From Deinococcus sp. QL22 (GTDB taxonomy: Bacteria > Deinococcota > Deinococci > Deinococcales > Deinococcaceae): a stretch of 64,000 bases of DNA. Shown here in pieces: positions 50,553 through 60,061 of the stretch. The stretch's first letter is position 1. The number at the start of each line of letters is the position of its first letter. The notes beneath the pieces are model-generated. The model saw only the letters and a program-made list of their open reading frames with translations. It searched no databases and was not told the DNA's origin. A program made the translations under genes and the position numbers. Location of the stretch: positions 1,848,501 through 1,912,500 of the forward strand of contig NZ_CP097149.1 of NCBI RefSeq assembly GCF_023370075.1, given 5' to 3'.

Positions 50553-52991
50553 ATGACCGTGCCCGACCCTAGCCCCACCCCTGCCGACGCTGCTGCCGCT
50601 CCCGTTAACGCAGCGCGTGCGGCCCCTACTTCTGTTATCGACAACTTCATCACCGAAATCATCGAGCGCGACCTTCAATCCGGCAAATACCCTCAGGTCG
50701 TGACCCGTTTTCCGCCCGAACCCAACGGCTACCTGCACCTCGGCCATACCTTCGCGTCGTTTCTGGACTTCCAGACGGCGGTGCAGTACGGCGGGCGCTA
50801 CCACCTGCGCATGGACGACACCAACCCGGAAGGCGAGAGCGAGGAATTCGCGCAGGGCATTCAGGATGATCTGGCCTGGATGGGCTGGCAGTGGGGCGAG
50901 CATCTGTATTACGCCTCCGACAACTTTGAGCGCTACTACGACTACGCCGTAAAGCTGATCCAGATGGGCAAAGCCTACGTGGATTCGGTCAGCGGCGACG
51001 AGATGGCCCGCCTGCGTGGCACCACCAGCGAGGCGGGTACGCCCAGCGAGTTCCGTGAGCGTTCAGTCGAGGAAAACCTGAACCTGTTCGCCCGGATGCG
51101 GGCCGGAGAGTTCCCCGAAGGCGCACACGTGCTGCGGGCCAAAATAGACCTCGCCAACGCGAATATGAAGTTGCGCGACCCCGTGCTGTACCGGATTTTG
51201 CGGGCCGACCACTACCGCGCCGGGAGTGCGTGGTGCATCTATCCGATGTACGACTTTCAGCACCCGCTCCAAGATGCGCTGGAGGGTGTGACGCACTCCA
51301 TGTGCAGCCTGGAATTCGTGGACAACCGCGCCATCTACGACTGGTTGATGGACACGCTGGGCTTCAATCCCCGCCCGCATCAGTACGAATTTGGGCGGCG
51401 CAGCTTGGAATACACGATTGTGTCCAAGCGCAAATTGCGGTTGCTGGTCAATGAGGGTCATGTGTCGGGCTGGGACGATCCCCGGATGCCCACGCTGCGT
51501 GCCCAGCGGCGTTTAGGCGTGACGCCCGAAGCCGTGCGGGCCTTTGCCGCCCAGATCGGGGTCAGCCGCACCAACCGCACCGTAGACCTCGCTGTGTACG
51601 AAAACGCCGTGCGCGGCGACCTGAACCACCGCGCCCCCCGCGTGATGGCCGTGCTGGAGCCGCTGCCCGTGACCCTGGCCGGTCTGGATGCTGACCGTGT
51701 GTTGCCCATTCCTTACTACCCGCACGACGTGGTGCAGGCCAGTGAGGACGGCCTGGTGCCTCTGCCCACCGGACAGCGTGTGTCGCCCGAACAGGCGGTG
51801 CGCGACGTGCCACTGGGGGCTGAACTGTACATAGAGCAGGACGATTTCAACGCCGACCCACCCAAAGGTTTTAAGCGCCTGACTCCGGGAGGCACGGTGC
51901 GGCTACGCGGTGCAGGGATTATCCGTGCAGACCGCTTTGATATTGACTCAGCCGGCAACGTGACCCGCGTGTACGCCACGCTGCTGACTGAGGAGGCCAA
52001 AGCGGGCGGCGTGATTCACTGGGTCAGCGCCGCACACGCCCTGCCCGCCGAATTCCGGCTGTATGACCGCCTGTTTTCCGTGCCCAACCCGGAGCGTACC
52101 GAGGCCGCCGACGAGGACGCGCCAGAAATGGAGGAAGACGCCGCACCGTTGGACGCCGCCTTCCTGCGTCATCTGAACCCCAACAGCCTGAACATTACAC
52201 AGGGGTTTGTTGAGGGCAGCGTGGCCGCCGATCCCTTGGATACCCGCTACCAGTTCGAGCGGCAGGGCTACTTCTGGCGCGATCCGGTAGACAGCAGCGC
52301 AGACAAGTTGGTCTTCGGGCGAATTATTACGCTGAAGGATGCCTGGGCCAACCAGAGCAGCGAGGCGGCCAAAGTGGAGACGCGCCGGGGGAAAGCCGAG
52401 GCCAAAGCGGACGCAAAAGCCGCGCCGCAGCCCGCGCCTCACGCCCCTCAGCCCACCTCCCTGACACCCGAACAAACCGCCGAAGTCGCCCGCCTGACCG
52501 CGCTGGGTGTGTCCGACGCCGACGCCCGCACGCTGGCCCGCGATCCTCAATTGCTGGCCTTCGTCAATACGGCTCCTACAGATTCCACGCTGGCCCAGGT
52601 CGCGTCGTGGGCGGTCAATGATCTGGCCGCCACCATCCGTGAAGGCCGTGCCCGCGTGCAGCCCGCAGACCTTGCGCCATTGGCCGCGCTCTTGGCCGCC
52701 GGAACCGTGACCAGCCGAATTGCCCGCGATACGCTGGCCCGCGCCGCCGAATCGGGCGAGGCCCCCGCCGCCATCATCGAGCGCGAAGGCCTCAGCGCCC
52801 GCCTGGATCCCGCCGAACTGGCCCGCGTGATCGCCGAAACGGTGGCCGCCAACCCCGATAAGGTGCAGGCTTACCGGGGCGGCAAAGTGGGCCTGATGGG
52901 CTTTTTCACCGGTCAGGTCATGCGGGCCACCGGGGGCAAAGCCGAGCCGCAGGCGGTAGCAGAAGGACTGAAGGCCGCGCTGGAAGGCTGA
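50553..52991 (+). CDS. glnS: Glutaminyl-tRNA synthetase with C-terminal Yqey-like domain
   Basis: GlnRS charges tRNA-Gln. The 812-residue protein has the class I motifs [17 protein letters not shown] (HIGH-type) and [13 protein letters not shown] (KMSKS-type), the anticodon-binding barrels (about residues 370-590) and a C-terminal extension of about 180 residues ([18 protein letters not shown]), related to Yqey and the GatB tail. This appended domain is characteristic of Deinococcus GlnRS and aids tRNA binding. An acidic/Ala-rich linker precedes it. TATCCT is seven bases before the ATG. Confidence 0.96.
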   Translation: MTVPDPSPTPADAAAAPVNAARAAPTSVIDNFITEIIERDLQSGKYPQVVTRFPPEPNGYLHLGHTFASFLDFQTAVQYGGRYHLRMDDTNPEGESEEFAQGIQDDLAWMGWQWGEHLYYASDNFERYYDYAVKLIQMGKAYVDSVSGDEMARLRGTTSEAGTPSEFRERSVEENLNLFARMRAGEFPEGAHVLRAKIDLANANMKLRDPVLYRILRADHYRAGSAWCIYPMYDFQHPLQDALEGVTHSMCSLEFVDNRAIYDWLMDTLGFNPRPHQYEFGRRSLEYTIVSKRKLRLLVNEGHVSGWDDPRMPTLRAQRRLGVTPEAVRAFAAQIGVSRTNRTVDLAVYENAVRGDLNHRAPRVMAVLEPLPVTLAGLDADRVLPIPYYPHDVVQASEDGLVPLPTGQRVSPEQAVRDVPLGAELYIEQDDFNADPPKGFKRLTPGGTVRLRGAGIIRADRFDIDSAGNVTRVYATLLTEEAKAGGVIHWVSAAHALPAEFRLYDRLFSVPNPERTEAADEDAPEMEEDAAPLDAAFLRHLNPNSLNITQGFVEGSVAADPLDTRYQFERQGYFWRDPVDSSADKLVFGRIITLKDAWANQSSEAAKVETRRGKAEAKADAKAAPQPAPHAPQPTSLTPEQTAEVARLTALGVSDADARTLARDPQLLAFVNTAPTDSTLAQVASWAVNDLAATIREGRARVQPADLAPLAALLAAGTVTSRIARDTLARAAESGEAPAAIIEREGLSARLDPAELARVIAETVAANPDKVQAYRGGKVGLMGFFTGQVMRATGGKAEPQAVAEGLKAALEG

Positions 52992-53148
52992 ATGGGCTGA
53001 AAATATGCTAGCTGTGGGTCTTCTATGCTGTTTGGCCGCTCCCTCTGTTTATTTAGCTCACTCTGACCTGAAATTCCGGAGGGGGAAAATTATCCAGGCG
53101 AGAGTGTATAGCTGGTCAGTAAAGCAAGAAGTGTTCTAAAATCTCCGC

Positions 53149-53883
53149 ATGGGCACCTGGATCAGTCATTTCCGTGTGGCAGAGTTACTGCTGGAACGCT
53201 TACCCGGCCTAGACGCCCAACAGTTCGTGATCGGCAATGTGGCCCCCGACTCCGGGCGTCCCAACCACGACTGGACGAGTTTCGACCCGCCCAAGTCGGT
53301 CACGCATTTCCTGCAACCCGGCGACGATGAAGGCCGAATTCGTGACCTGACTTTTTATCGGGAGTTCGTGGGGCCATTGCGGGGCGGCGACCCGGCCCAT
53401 TTCAGTTTCATGCTGGGGTATTTCACGCATCTGGTCACCGATAACCTGTGGATGCACCTGATTGGACACAGTATCAAGCAGGCGTTTGCCGCCGAATTTG
53501 CTGAAGACAAAGCAGCGACTTGGGGCCGTGTCAAAGACGACTGGTACGGCCTGGATCACAAATATCTGCGCGATTGCCCCGACAACGCTTTTGCCCGCTG
53601 GGTGATGGGTGCGCCCAATCCGCCGTCACCGTTCGCGTTTCTGCCCTCGGAGGCGCTGGCCTACCGTCTGGACGACCTGCGCGAGTTTTACAGCCATCCC
53701 GAAGCCTTTGTCCTAGACCGCAAATATCCGTATTTCAGCGAGGCGACCATGAACCGGGCCGTGCAGGACTGTGCCCGCGAGATCGCTGCGCTGCTAGAGC
53801 AGTTGGAAGCCGGGACTGTTCCCGACGACGCCCAGATTTCTCTGCACCTAATGAACTTGCCGCCAGCGTACCTCCTGCCCTAA
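53149..53883 (+). CDS. Zinc-dependent phospholipase C superfamily protein
   Basis: The 244-residue protein begins MGTWISHFRVAELLLERL and has FVIGNVAPDSGRPNHDWTSFDP, HFSFMLGYFTHLVTDNLWMH and DDWYGLDHKYL, the His/Asp-rich pattern of the bacterial Zn-dependent phospholipase C/S1-P1 nuclease fold. There is no signal peptide, so it is probably cytoplasmic. The substrate is unknown. TAAAAT six bases upstream supports the start. The preceding gap (52992-53148) has no gene. Confidence 0.78.
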   Translation: MGTWISHFRVAELLLERLPGLDAQQFVIGNVAPDSGRPNHDWTSFDPPKSVTHFLQPGDDEGRIRDLTFYREFVGPLRGGDPAHFSFMLGYFTHLVTDNLWMHLIGHSIKQAFAAEFAEDKAATWGRVKDDWYGLDHKYLRDCPDNAFARWVMGAPNPPSPFAFLPSEALAYRLDDLREFYSHPEAFVLDRKYPYFSEATMNRAVQDCAREIAALLEQLEAGTVPDDAQISLHLMNLPPAYLLP

Positions 53884-53994
53884 TTTTCTTCCTCCTGCAC
53901 GCCACACCGCCTACCCCACCTCTGCCCCTTGGCTGATGCGCGGTGGGCGGTGTGGCTTTTACAGTAGGGCACTTCAACGCACGGAGGTTTACGC

Positions 53995-54045
53995 ATGAAA
54001 CAAACCCAACCCGACGGTATTTTTACTCTCCCCGCTTCCCGCTGA
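53995..54045 (+). CDS. 16-residue leader peptide upstream of an unknown gene
   Basis: ATG at 53995 is preceded by ACGGAGGTTTACGC, a strong ribosome site, and opens a 16-codon frame MKQTQPDGIFTLPASR ending at TGA 54045. The frame is followed after 14 bases by a 9-bp hairpin and then by the gene at 54131. This is the layout of a translated leader that senses translation or serves as a coupling element. It could also be a chance ORF using a ribosome site of a lost gene. Confidence 0.45.
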   Translation: MKQTQPDGIFTLPASR

Positions 54046-54059
54046 GGACGCGCTTTCTG

Positions 54060-54094
54060 GTGGCCTGATCCTCCTGTCCGGCTGGTCAGGCCAC
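54060..54094 (+). promoter_or_regulatory. Hairpin between the leader ORF and the downstream gene
   Basis: GTGGCCTGA (54060-54068) and TCAGGCCAC (54086-54094) pair perfectly over 9 bp. There is no T tract, so it is not a simple terminator; it could protect RNA or control access to the following ribosome region (CGAGGTTTTTCCC before ATG 54131). Confidence 0.5.
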
Positions 54095-54130
54095 TCTACT
54101 TCGGAAGGCGTTCCTGCCGAGGTTTTTCCC

Positions 54131-54955
54131 ATGACTATTCACACTGCTGACCCGGTTCAGCATCTCCAGCGTTCCTTTGCCCGCTTGGGCATGCGCGTGC
54201 TGACCGCGCCCACACACATGCCGCGCTGGGGCCGCCGCGCTTCCACCTTCGATATTGATGTGGCCCGTGACGCACGCGGCGAACATTTCCTGATCCGTCT
54301 GCCCGAAGAGGCCGCGCCCGAACTGCTGACCTTGGACGTGCGCCCCGAACTGCGCCAACTGCTGTTGCTGGCCCGCGTGGGGGAGCGCAAAGACAAGTTC
54401 CTGTGCGGCTTCGACGAACGCCACCTGTTTACCGCCGCCGTGCCCGGTCAAAGCGTGCGCGACGTGCTGGGGGCCATGCACGCGCTGAAGCCCACGCCCA
54501 TTCAGATCAGTGAGGCGCGGCTGCGGGTGCGTGGCAAAGACCGATTGCGCCGCCGGAATGCCGCCTTCGTGCGTCAAGGGGAATGGTTTTTTGCGCCTAT
54601 GCCTGACCTGATCGTGCCTGCTCAACGGGTGCGCCGCAACGAACCCCTGACGCGGGGCGCGGGTAGCAAACCGCACATTTGCGCCGAGGCCGCCCGCCTG
54701 GGTGGCGAACCCGTGATGGCCTGCGACAAGCACCGCAACGGGATTTCTATGCAGCGGTACACCCAGTTGCTCCAATCCAACCCGAAGGCCCGCAACTGGA
54801 ACTGGCAATCCTTCCAACGCAACCCCGAACTGTACGTGCGCGGTGACGTGCGCCACAAAGATCACGCCACGCTGCACCTTCCCAGTTGGCACCGCGTCCT
54901 GATGAATACCGAAAACGAATCGGCGGGGCGGGAATTTGTGGCTTTCTTGGACTGA
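54131..54955 (+). CDS. Conserved hypothetical protein preceded by a leader ORF
   Basis: This 274-residue protein is not recognised. It has an N-terminal alpha/beta half (RSFARLGMRVLTAPTHMPRWG, FLIRLPEEAAPELLTLDVRPELRQLLLLAR) and a C-terminal half rich in Arg, His and Trp, with RQGEWFFAPMPDL, VRGDVRHKDHATLHLPSWHRVLMNTE. The VRG-VRHxDHATLxLxxWHRVxxNTE segment looks like a conserved motif with possible nucleic-acid or metal binding. No membrane segment. The 247-base gap before it holds the leader ORF and hairpin. Confidence 0.6.
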   Translation: MTIHTADPVQHLQRSFARLGMRVLTAPTHMPRWGRRASTFDIDVARDARGEHFLIRLPEEAAPELLTLDVRPELRQLLLLARVGERKDKFLCGFDERHLFTAAVPGQSVRDVLGAMHALKPTPIQISEARLRVRGKDRLRRRNAAFVRQGEWFFAPMPDLIVPAQRVRRNEPLTRGAGSKPHICAEAARLGGEPVMACDKHRNGISMQRYTQLLQSNPKARNWNWQSFQRNPELYVRGDVRHKDHATLHLPSWHRVLMNTENESAGREFVAFLD

Positions 54956-55034
54956 CGAACTCCCATCAGATTGGCAGGCGCGGAAACAGTATCAAGTTCG
55001 CGCCTGCCTTCCTCTTTCGTTAGCTTTTACAGTC

Positions 55035-55838
55035 CTACAGCATCCCCAGCAGATTCACGCTTTGGGTAGGAATCGCCTCCCCGAACGCGCTGTAGCGGCG
55101 GGCCACACCCGGATCACCGCGCCCGCACAGCACCGTGATATCGGGCGTGGCCTGCACATTCACGTCCAGCAGGGCCAGTCTGCCCGTCTCATACGCGCCC
55201 AGATCTATGTACACATGGTTGTACAGGCGCGTGGGCGTCCGCACCGGCGTATGTCCATGCACGCTGTACACCACGCCGTCGGGCATGGCAAAGGGCCCCT
55301 CGAATGGCCGGAGCCACAGCGCCGCCGACAAGGGATTGGGGTACTGCCGATGCTTCACGGGCGGCGCGGCGTGCGATACCAGCACACTCGGCTCAGACGG
55401 GGGTTCGTCGTGAATTTCCCCGTCTGCGGTGACAAACACCACCCGCTTCAGTTGCTCCAAGTAAGCCGACAGCAGGGGCGGGAATTTCTCCAGCGTCAGG
55501 CTGCCGAGTTCCTTGCGCACGCTGTCTCCGCCGTTCCCCATCCACCACTGGTAGCCTTCCATCGCCTTGCGGTAATCGCCCAGATCGTGCGTGCCCGTGT
55601 AGCGCGTGTACCACTTCAGGCCTTCTTCGGCCATGCGCTCGTGGTTGCCCATCAGCAGCGTGGCGCGGCCCTGACCCTTCAGATCCAGCAGCAGTTGCAC
55701 GGTTTCCATGCTGTGCCTGCCCCGGTCTATGGCGTCGCCCAGGCTCAGAAAGTGGGCGTCCGGGTAGCGTTCGGCGGCGGCGATCAGCAGGTCTGCGCGT
55801 CCGTGCAGGTCGGGCACGATCAGGACTTGGCGACTCAT
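55035..55838 (-). CDS. Metallophosphoesterase, protein-phosphatase-like
   Basis: The 267-residue protein has the calcineurin-like motifs VPDLHGRADLL, LGDAIDRGRHSME, LLMGNHERM and VHGHTPVR, which bind two metals. It resembles bacterial PPP-type serine/threonine phosphatases and symmetrical Ap4A hydrolases; the exact substrate is open. The ATG overlaps the stop of the DUF3006-like gene (ATGA), so the two are translated together. Confidence 0.88.
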   Translation of the reverse strand: MSRQVLIVPDLHGRADLLIAAAERYPDAHFLSLGDAIDRGRHSMETVQLLLDLKGQGRATLLMGNHERMAEEGLKWYTRYTGTHDLGDYRKAMEGYQWWMGNGGDSVRKELGSLTLEKFPPLLSAYLEQLKRVVFVTADGEIHDEPPSEPSVLVSHAAPPVKHRQYPNPLSAALWLRPFEGPFAMPDGVVYSVHGHTPVRTPTRLYNHVYIDLGAYETGRLALLDVNVQATPDITVLCGRGDPGVARRYSAFGEAIPTQSVNLLGML

Positions 55839-56149
55839 TCGTGCCTGCTTTGGTGGCCGTCTTCCAGTTCATCGGTGCTGTGCTCGTCACTGAAGTCCAA
55901 GAGGGTCTGTTTGCTCCGTTCCCTTAGCAGGCGTGCGCCGTCTGCATCGGGCACAAAGGTCACGCGGCCCCCCTGCACCTCCACGCGGTAGGCGGCTCCG
56001 TCAGCGGCTCCAGGCAACCATTCGGCAGGCAACTGAAAGGTACGGCCCTGCAAATCCTCCACGTCGGCCAGTCCTGCTTCCTCGTCCAGCACGTCAATGA
56101 CCAGCACATTTGGGGCCAGTAGGTTTTCGGGGGCGGCAGAACCAGACAT
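55835..56149 (-). CDS. DUF3006-like small protein
   Basis: The 104-residue protein reads LVIDVLDEEAGLADVEDLQGRTFQLPAEWLPGAADGAAYRVEV, a small beta-barrel resembling DUF3006 proteins (a Val/Asp-rich strand, LP pair and EG turn). The C-terminal 35 residues are acidic. ATG 56149 was preferred to ATG 56182 because TACACT lies seven bases before it. It is coupled to the phosphoesterase gene by a four-base overlap. Function unknown. Confidence 0.65.
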   Translation of the reverse strand: MSGSAAPENLLAPNVLVIDVLDEEAGLADVEDLQGRTFQLPAEWLPGAADGAAYRVEVQGGRVTFVPDADGARLLRERSKQTLLDFSDEHSTDELEDGHQSRHE

Positions 56150-56307
56150 AGGCGGCAGTGTAGCGCCCAGTACAGCTTTCAACTCTGAACTGGGTCAAGA
56201 AATTCGTCGCGTAATTCACGGAATGAGCTTCGGCACCCGGCCTCCTCGCGGGTAAGGCCAACTTTTAGAGGATGCCGCGCCGCGCCCGCCTGCCCTAACC
56301 TGTGCGC

Positions 56308-57204
56308 GTGTCTGACCTCCCCAAGCCGTCCACCGTGCCCAACTCTTCCCGCCGCCGCTTCCTGCGTGGGCTGCTGGGCAGCGGCGCGGCGTTGGGGTTG
56401 CTCGGCGGCGCAACGGTGGCCCAGAGTTATCTGCACGGTGTCACGCGCCATACGCGCACTTTGCCCGGACTGCAAGCCCCGCTGCGTCTGGCCTTCCTGA
56501 CCGACCTGCATTACGGCCTGTTTATGCACGAAAACAACGTGCAGCAGTGGATAGAGGCCACCAACGCCGAGCGCCCGGATGTGGTGTTGCTGGGCGGCGA
56601 CCTGATGGATTACCGCACCGATGGCCCGCCCACGCCGCTGCTGAGGCAACTGGAACGGCTGCAAGCGCCGCTGGGCGTGTACGGCGTGTGGGGCAACCAC
56701 GATTACGGCAGCTTCGGCTATTACGGCAACCGGCATTACGGCTCCAAGCGCCCCGATTGGCAAAATCGCCGCGAGGAATTGCGCGTTGCGTTTGCGGGAG
56801 CAGGCGTGACCCTGCTGCGCAATGAGGGCCGCACCCTGCGTGCCGACCTGCACATTGGCGGCGTAGACGACCTATGGCACGGCCAGCCAGACGCGGCGGC
56901 AGCGTTGGCCGGAGCGGGGAGCCGCGCCACGTTGTTGGTGACGCATAACCCCGACCTTCTGCCCGATTTGCTCGCCCCAGTGGGTCTGGTGCTGTGCGGT
57001 CACACGCACGGTGGGCAAGTGCGGTTGCCGCTGTTAGGCGCGCTCATGGTGCCCAGTCGCTACGGCCAAAAATACGCGATGGGCTGGGTCGCCGGAGCAC
57101 ACGAAACCCCCGCCTATGTAAGCCGGGGCTTAGGCGTCAGCGGGCTGCCGGTTCGCAATCTGTGTACGCCAGAGATCACGATGCTGACGCTGAATCCGGC
57201 GTAA
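56308..57204 (+). CDS. Tat-exported metallophosphoesterase, YkuE-like
   Basis: The 298-residue protein has a twin-arginine signal SSRRRFLRGLLGSGAALGLL, then the phosphoesterase motifs LAFLTDLHYGL, LLGGDLMDYR, GVWGNHDYGS, VTHNPDL and LCGHTHGGQVR. It should act outside the membrane on a phosphoester such as a lipid or wall precursor. GTG 56308 was chosen because TAACCT lies six bases before it; GTG 56302 overlaps that spacing less well. A dispersed repeat follows. Confidence 0.87.
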   Translation: MSDLPKPSTVPNSSRRRFLRGLLGSGAALGLLGGATVAQSYLHGVTRHTRTLPGLQAPLRLAFLTDLHYGLFMHENNVQQWIEATNAERPDVVLLGGDLMDYRTDGPPTPLLRQLERLQAPLGVYGVWGNHDYGSFGYYGNRHYGSKRPDWQNRREELRVAFAGAGVTLLRNEGRTLRADLHIGGVDDLWHGQPDAAAALAGAGSRATLLVTHNPDLLPDLLAPVGLVLCGHTHGGQVRLPLLGALMVPSRYGQKYAMGWVAGAHETPAYVSRGLGVSGLPVRNLCTPEITMLTLNPA

Positions 57205-57210
57205 GGGGGC

Positions 57211-57315
57211 GGTCTAAGGTGCTGGGGCGAGGGCAATAATCTGAGGCCTTTTGCTCCTCACCCTTGAGGGGGGAGGCTGGGAGGGAGGGAGTGAGCAACG
57301 TGATTGCCTTCCTCC
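57211..57315. repeat. Dispersed intergenic repeat reaching into the oxidoreductase gene
   Basis: Left end GGTCTAAGGTGCTGGGGCGA, then CTCACCCTTGAGGGGGGAGG and GTGAGCAACGTGATTGCCTT. It overlaps the last 58 bases of the minus-strand oxidoreductase gene, so the element encodes that protein's C-terminus (EEGNHVAHSLPPSLPPQG). Confidence 0.75.
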
Positions 57316-58508
57316 CAGGGCCGCCCCTCCACCCCCGCCAAACTCGCCGCCAGATCAAACGCTACTGCCAGCCCAAACGTATCGGCCAGCGGGCCACCCA
57401 GCAGCAGCGATACATCCGGCAACACCCGCTGATGCAGGGGCGGCGCGTCTGTTCGGCCATTGGGCAACGCCAGCCACGCACCCGGCACGTCGGCCAAGCT
57501 GCGGCCCGTTTCCAGCGCCTCCGTTCCCAATACAGGCAGGGCGTCCATCAGGCCCACCAGATCTTCCAGCGTTTCGCGGCGCAGGCCCACCGGAACCCCG
57601 GTCAGGCGGCCCCCGGTGGGCGCGTAGCCGTGTGGGTCACGGTGATGAATGCGCGGATACAGCGTGTAGCCGCCGTTCTGCGGGCGCAACGTCAGACCAT
57701 CCACCCGCAGAACAGGGGAGAGGTCAGCCCCGCTGCCGCCACTGTCGCTGGGGGCATTCAGGCGCGGCGTCTGGCGGTAGGCGCGGGCGTGGGTGGTATG
57801 AATGCCCAACCCCTGCTCCAGCAGTTCAGGCCCCTCGGCTCCAGCGGCCACCACCACGAATCCAGCCCGGATGGTGTGCGTTTCGTGCGTCACGATCTGG
57901 TGCGTATTGGTCACGGTCAGGCGGTCTAGGCGCACGCCGCCGGGAACCAGATGAGCCTGAGTGTTCAGCATCAGGTCAGCCCCCGCCCGCACTGCCGCGC
58001 TCGCCTGTGCCGCCGCCAGCGCACCGGGCCTGTAGGCGGCCGCCGTCAGGTCAGCCTCGGCGAAGGGGAGCAGATCGGCGTCCAGCAGGGCCAGCGAACC
58101 CGGATACGCAGCCAGAGCCTCCGCAGTCGGCACCCGTTGCAGTGCAGCTTTTGGATGCAGGCTCAGCAACGGGCGACTCTGAAACTGAATGCCGTTCCCT
58201 ATCGAGGCGGTTTGGGCGGCCAATTGCGCCCGCGTCCAGTTGGCCCGCTCTTTCCAGAGTTGAGCTGAGTCTCCATCTGGAATGTCCTGCACGGTCCACA
58301 CGCCTGCCGCCAGAATCGTCGCGCCGTCTTCGTTTGGCAGGCCACCTTGTTCGGTGAGCAAGAGTCTGGAACCGGGCATCAGTTGGCGCAGATACAGGGC
58401 ACAGGCCGCGCCCATTCGTCCGGCCCCGATGATCACGATGTCGTATTCCGTCTCCGAAAAAGATTGCCCGACGTGTGCCCAGACCTGTCCCGCCGCCGCT
58501 GCCGTCAT
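57258..58508 (-). CDS. FAD-dependent (DAO-family) oxidoreductase
   Basis: The 416-residue flavoenzyme starts with the dinucleotide motif DIVIIGAGRMGAACALYL (about residues 23-40), followed by a substrate domain with GYTLYPRIHHRDPHGYAP and a C-terminal FAD motif LLLGGPLADTFGLAVAFDLA. It resembles glycine oxidase/D-amino-acid dehydrogenase proteins, but the substrate is unknown. The last 18 residues are Ser/Pro/His-rich and lie within a dispersed repeat, suggesting that the original stop was replaced. ATG 58508 is preferred over 58565. Confidence 0.82.
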   Translation of the reverse strand: MTAAAAGQVWAHVGQSFSETEYDIVIIGAGRMGAACALYLRQLMPGSRLLLTEQGGLPNEDGATILAAGVWTVQDIPDGDSAQLWKERANWTRAQLAAQTASIGNGIQFQSRPLLSLHPKAALQRVPTAEALAAYPGSLALLDADLLPFAEADLTAAAYRPGALAAAQASAAVRAGADLMLNTQAHLVPGGVRLDRLTVTNTHQIVTHETHTIRAGFVVVAAGAEGPELLEQGLGIHTTHARAYRQTPRLNAPSDSGGSGADLSPVLRVDGLTLRPQNGGYTLYPRIHHRDPHGYAPTGGRLTGVPVGLRRETLEDLVGLMDALPVLGTEALETGRSLADVPGAWLALPNGRTDAPPLHQRVLPDVSLLLGGPLADTFGLAVAFDLAASLAGVEGRPWEEGNHVAHSLPPSLPPQG

Positions 58509-58561
58509 GGGGGCATGATGGCGTGTTTGGCTGTGCGTTGTGGGAATGCCTGACGGGAAGG

Positions 58562-58711
58562 GCATCTAAGGGTCAAGGGCCTGACGGTCTGAGAAGTGAT
58601 CACAAGCTCTGGCTAAAGCTGTTTCTCTGTGGATTACGGGACTTGCAGCACGAAAAGAGAGTCGGCAACGAGGGTGGCCCTTGCCCTTCTTTAGACCCCC
58701 GGCCCTTAGAC
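58562..58711. repeat. Dispersed intergenic repeat, diverged copy
   Basis: Left end GCATCTAAGGGTCAAGGGCC, right end CTTTAGACCCCCGGCCCTTA, with a less conserved interior. It occupies the 293-base divergent gap between the oxidoreductase and the SpoIID gene; the promoter of the latter (TATACT at 58788) lies to its right. Confidence 0.65.
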
Positions 58712-58801
58712 TGTTCCTGACCGCCAATCCATCCTCACCCCTTACCCACAGTCGGCTTTTCTCATGGCCCTCTGATGGGGGGCTGCGTATACTCGCCGCA
58801 C

Positions 58802-60061
58802 ATGTCTGCACCGCGTTTCTCTTCCCGGCTGCCCACACACGTCTTGGTTGTGGGCGGGCTGCTGTGCGCTCCTGCGGCCTCGGCCCTGAATGTGCGCGTG
58901 CTGGTGCTGGCTGCGCCCAGCCTGACGGTGCGGGTTCCGGTGGCGGCCCCTCCGGCAACGCCCCTTCCGGTCTATCCGGCCGTGCCCACCCCCGCGCCCC
59001 TGCAATTTGCGGCGTGGCGCGTGGGCGTGCAGGGTAGCGGCGCAGGTGCACGCCTGACGCTGAACGGGCAAGACTCTGGCAACGCTACCCTGTATTTGCC
59101 CCCAACCCCCGGCAGCGTCGTGGAAATTGGCGGCAAGGCCTACCGGGGCGGGGTGTTCCTGCGAACCGAGCGCGGCGGCGTGCAGGCCATTAATGTGGTG
59201 AATGTCGAGGACTATCTGCGCGGCGTGGTGGCGTCCGAGATGCCGAGTTCCTGGCCCGCTGCGGCGCTGGCGGCTCAGGCTGTGATTGCCCGCACCTACG
59301 TCGCTGCCCGCGTGAATCCCGCCCTACCGTTTGACACCTGCGCCACCGAAAGCTGTCAGGTCTACACCGGAATAGCGTCCGAGAAACCCGCCACCGACGC
59401 CGCCATTGCCGCCACTGCTGGGCAAGTCGTGGCCTACGCAGGCAAGGCGGCCAGCACCTATTTTTCCAGCGATTCGGGCGGGTTTACGGCGTCCAGCGCC
59501 GAAGTCTGGGGTAAGGACGTGCCCTACCTGACGGCCAAAGCTGACCCCTTTTCGGCAGGCAGCCCACGTGCGCGGTGGCGCATAGAGGTTCCGCTGAGCA
59601 AGGTGCAGGAAGTCGCGGGGCGCTACGGCGTGCGCGTCGGCATCCTTCAGGCCGTCACGGTCAACGGTTTCAGCGCGTCGGGCAGGCCACAGCAGATCAG
59701 CTTTACGGGTGCGTCGGGTGTGGCCCGCATTTCCGGGGCCGAGGCAGGCGGCTTTGTGCGTTCGCTGGGCGCGGTCAGCAGCCGGGCCACCCTCTCGGGC
59801 CTGAACCCACTGATCGTGGAGGGCGCGGGCGCGGGGCACGGCGTCGGCCTCTCGCAGTACGGGGCGCTGGGGCTGGCGCGGCAGGGCTACGACCATCTGC
59901 ACGTACTGGGCTTCTATTACCCCGGCACATCGCTGAGTGCGCTGGCGGGCGGGGTAGAGGGAACGCGGCCTAGGCTGGCGCTGGCTCGCCCGCTGCCTTC
60001 TCCTGCATCTCTGAATCTCTTTGCCAGTCACCCCGCTGCCCCCACTTGGATGACCCAATGA
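58802..60061 (+). CDS. SpoIID/LytB-domain cell-wall protein
   Basis: The 419-residue exported protein has a signal peptide (VLVVGGLLCAPAASA) and a SpoIID domain (about residues 120-380): INVVNVEDYLRGVVASEMPSSWPAAALAAQAVIARTYVAA, FSSDSGGFTASSAEVWG and GAGHGVGLSQYGALGLARQG. SpoIID is a lytic transglycosylase acting on peptidoglycan, so this probably remodels the wall or anchors the envelope. Its stop overlaps the next ATG (ATGA), coupling it to the LptD-like gene. TATACT precedes the ATG. Confidence 0.9.
   Translation: MSAPRFSSRLPTHVLVVGGLLCAPAASALNVRVLVLAAPSLTVRVPVAAPPATPLPVYPAVPTPAPLQFAAWRVGVQGSGAGARLTLNGQDSGNATLYLPPTPGSVVEIGGKAYRGGVFLRTERGGVQAINVVNVEDYLRGVVASEMPSSWPAAALAAQAVIARTYVAARVNPALPFDTCATESCQVYTGIASEKPATDAAIAATAGQVVAYAGKAASTYFSSDSGGFTASSAEVWGKDVPYLTAKADPFSAGSPRARWRIEVPLSKVQEVAGRYGVRVGILQAVTVNGFSASGRPQQISFTGASGVARISGAEAGGFVRSLGAVSSRATLSGLNPLIVEGAGAGHGVGLSQYGALGLARQGYDHLHVLGFYYPGTSLSALAGGVEGTRPRLALARPLPSPASLNLFASHPAAPTWMTQ

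Noticed and set aside
54060..54094. Hairpin as a rho-independent terminator
   Set aside because: It has no T tract and is followed closely by a downstream ribosome region, so a regulatory or stabilising role is more plausible.
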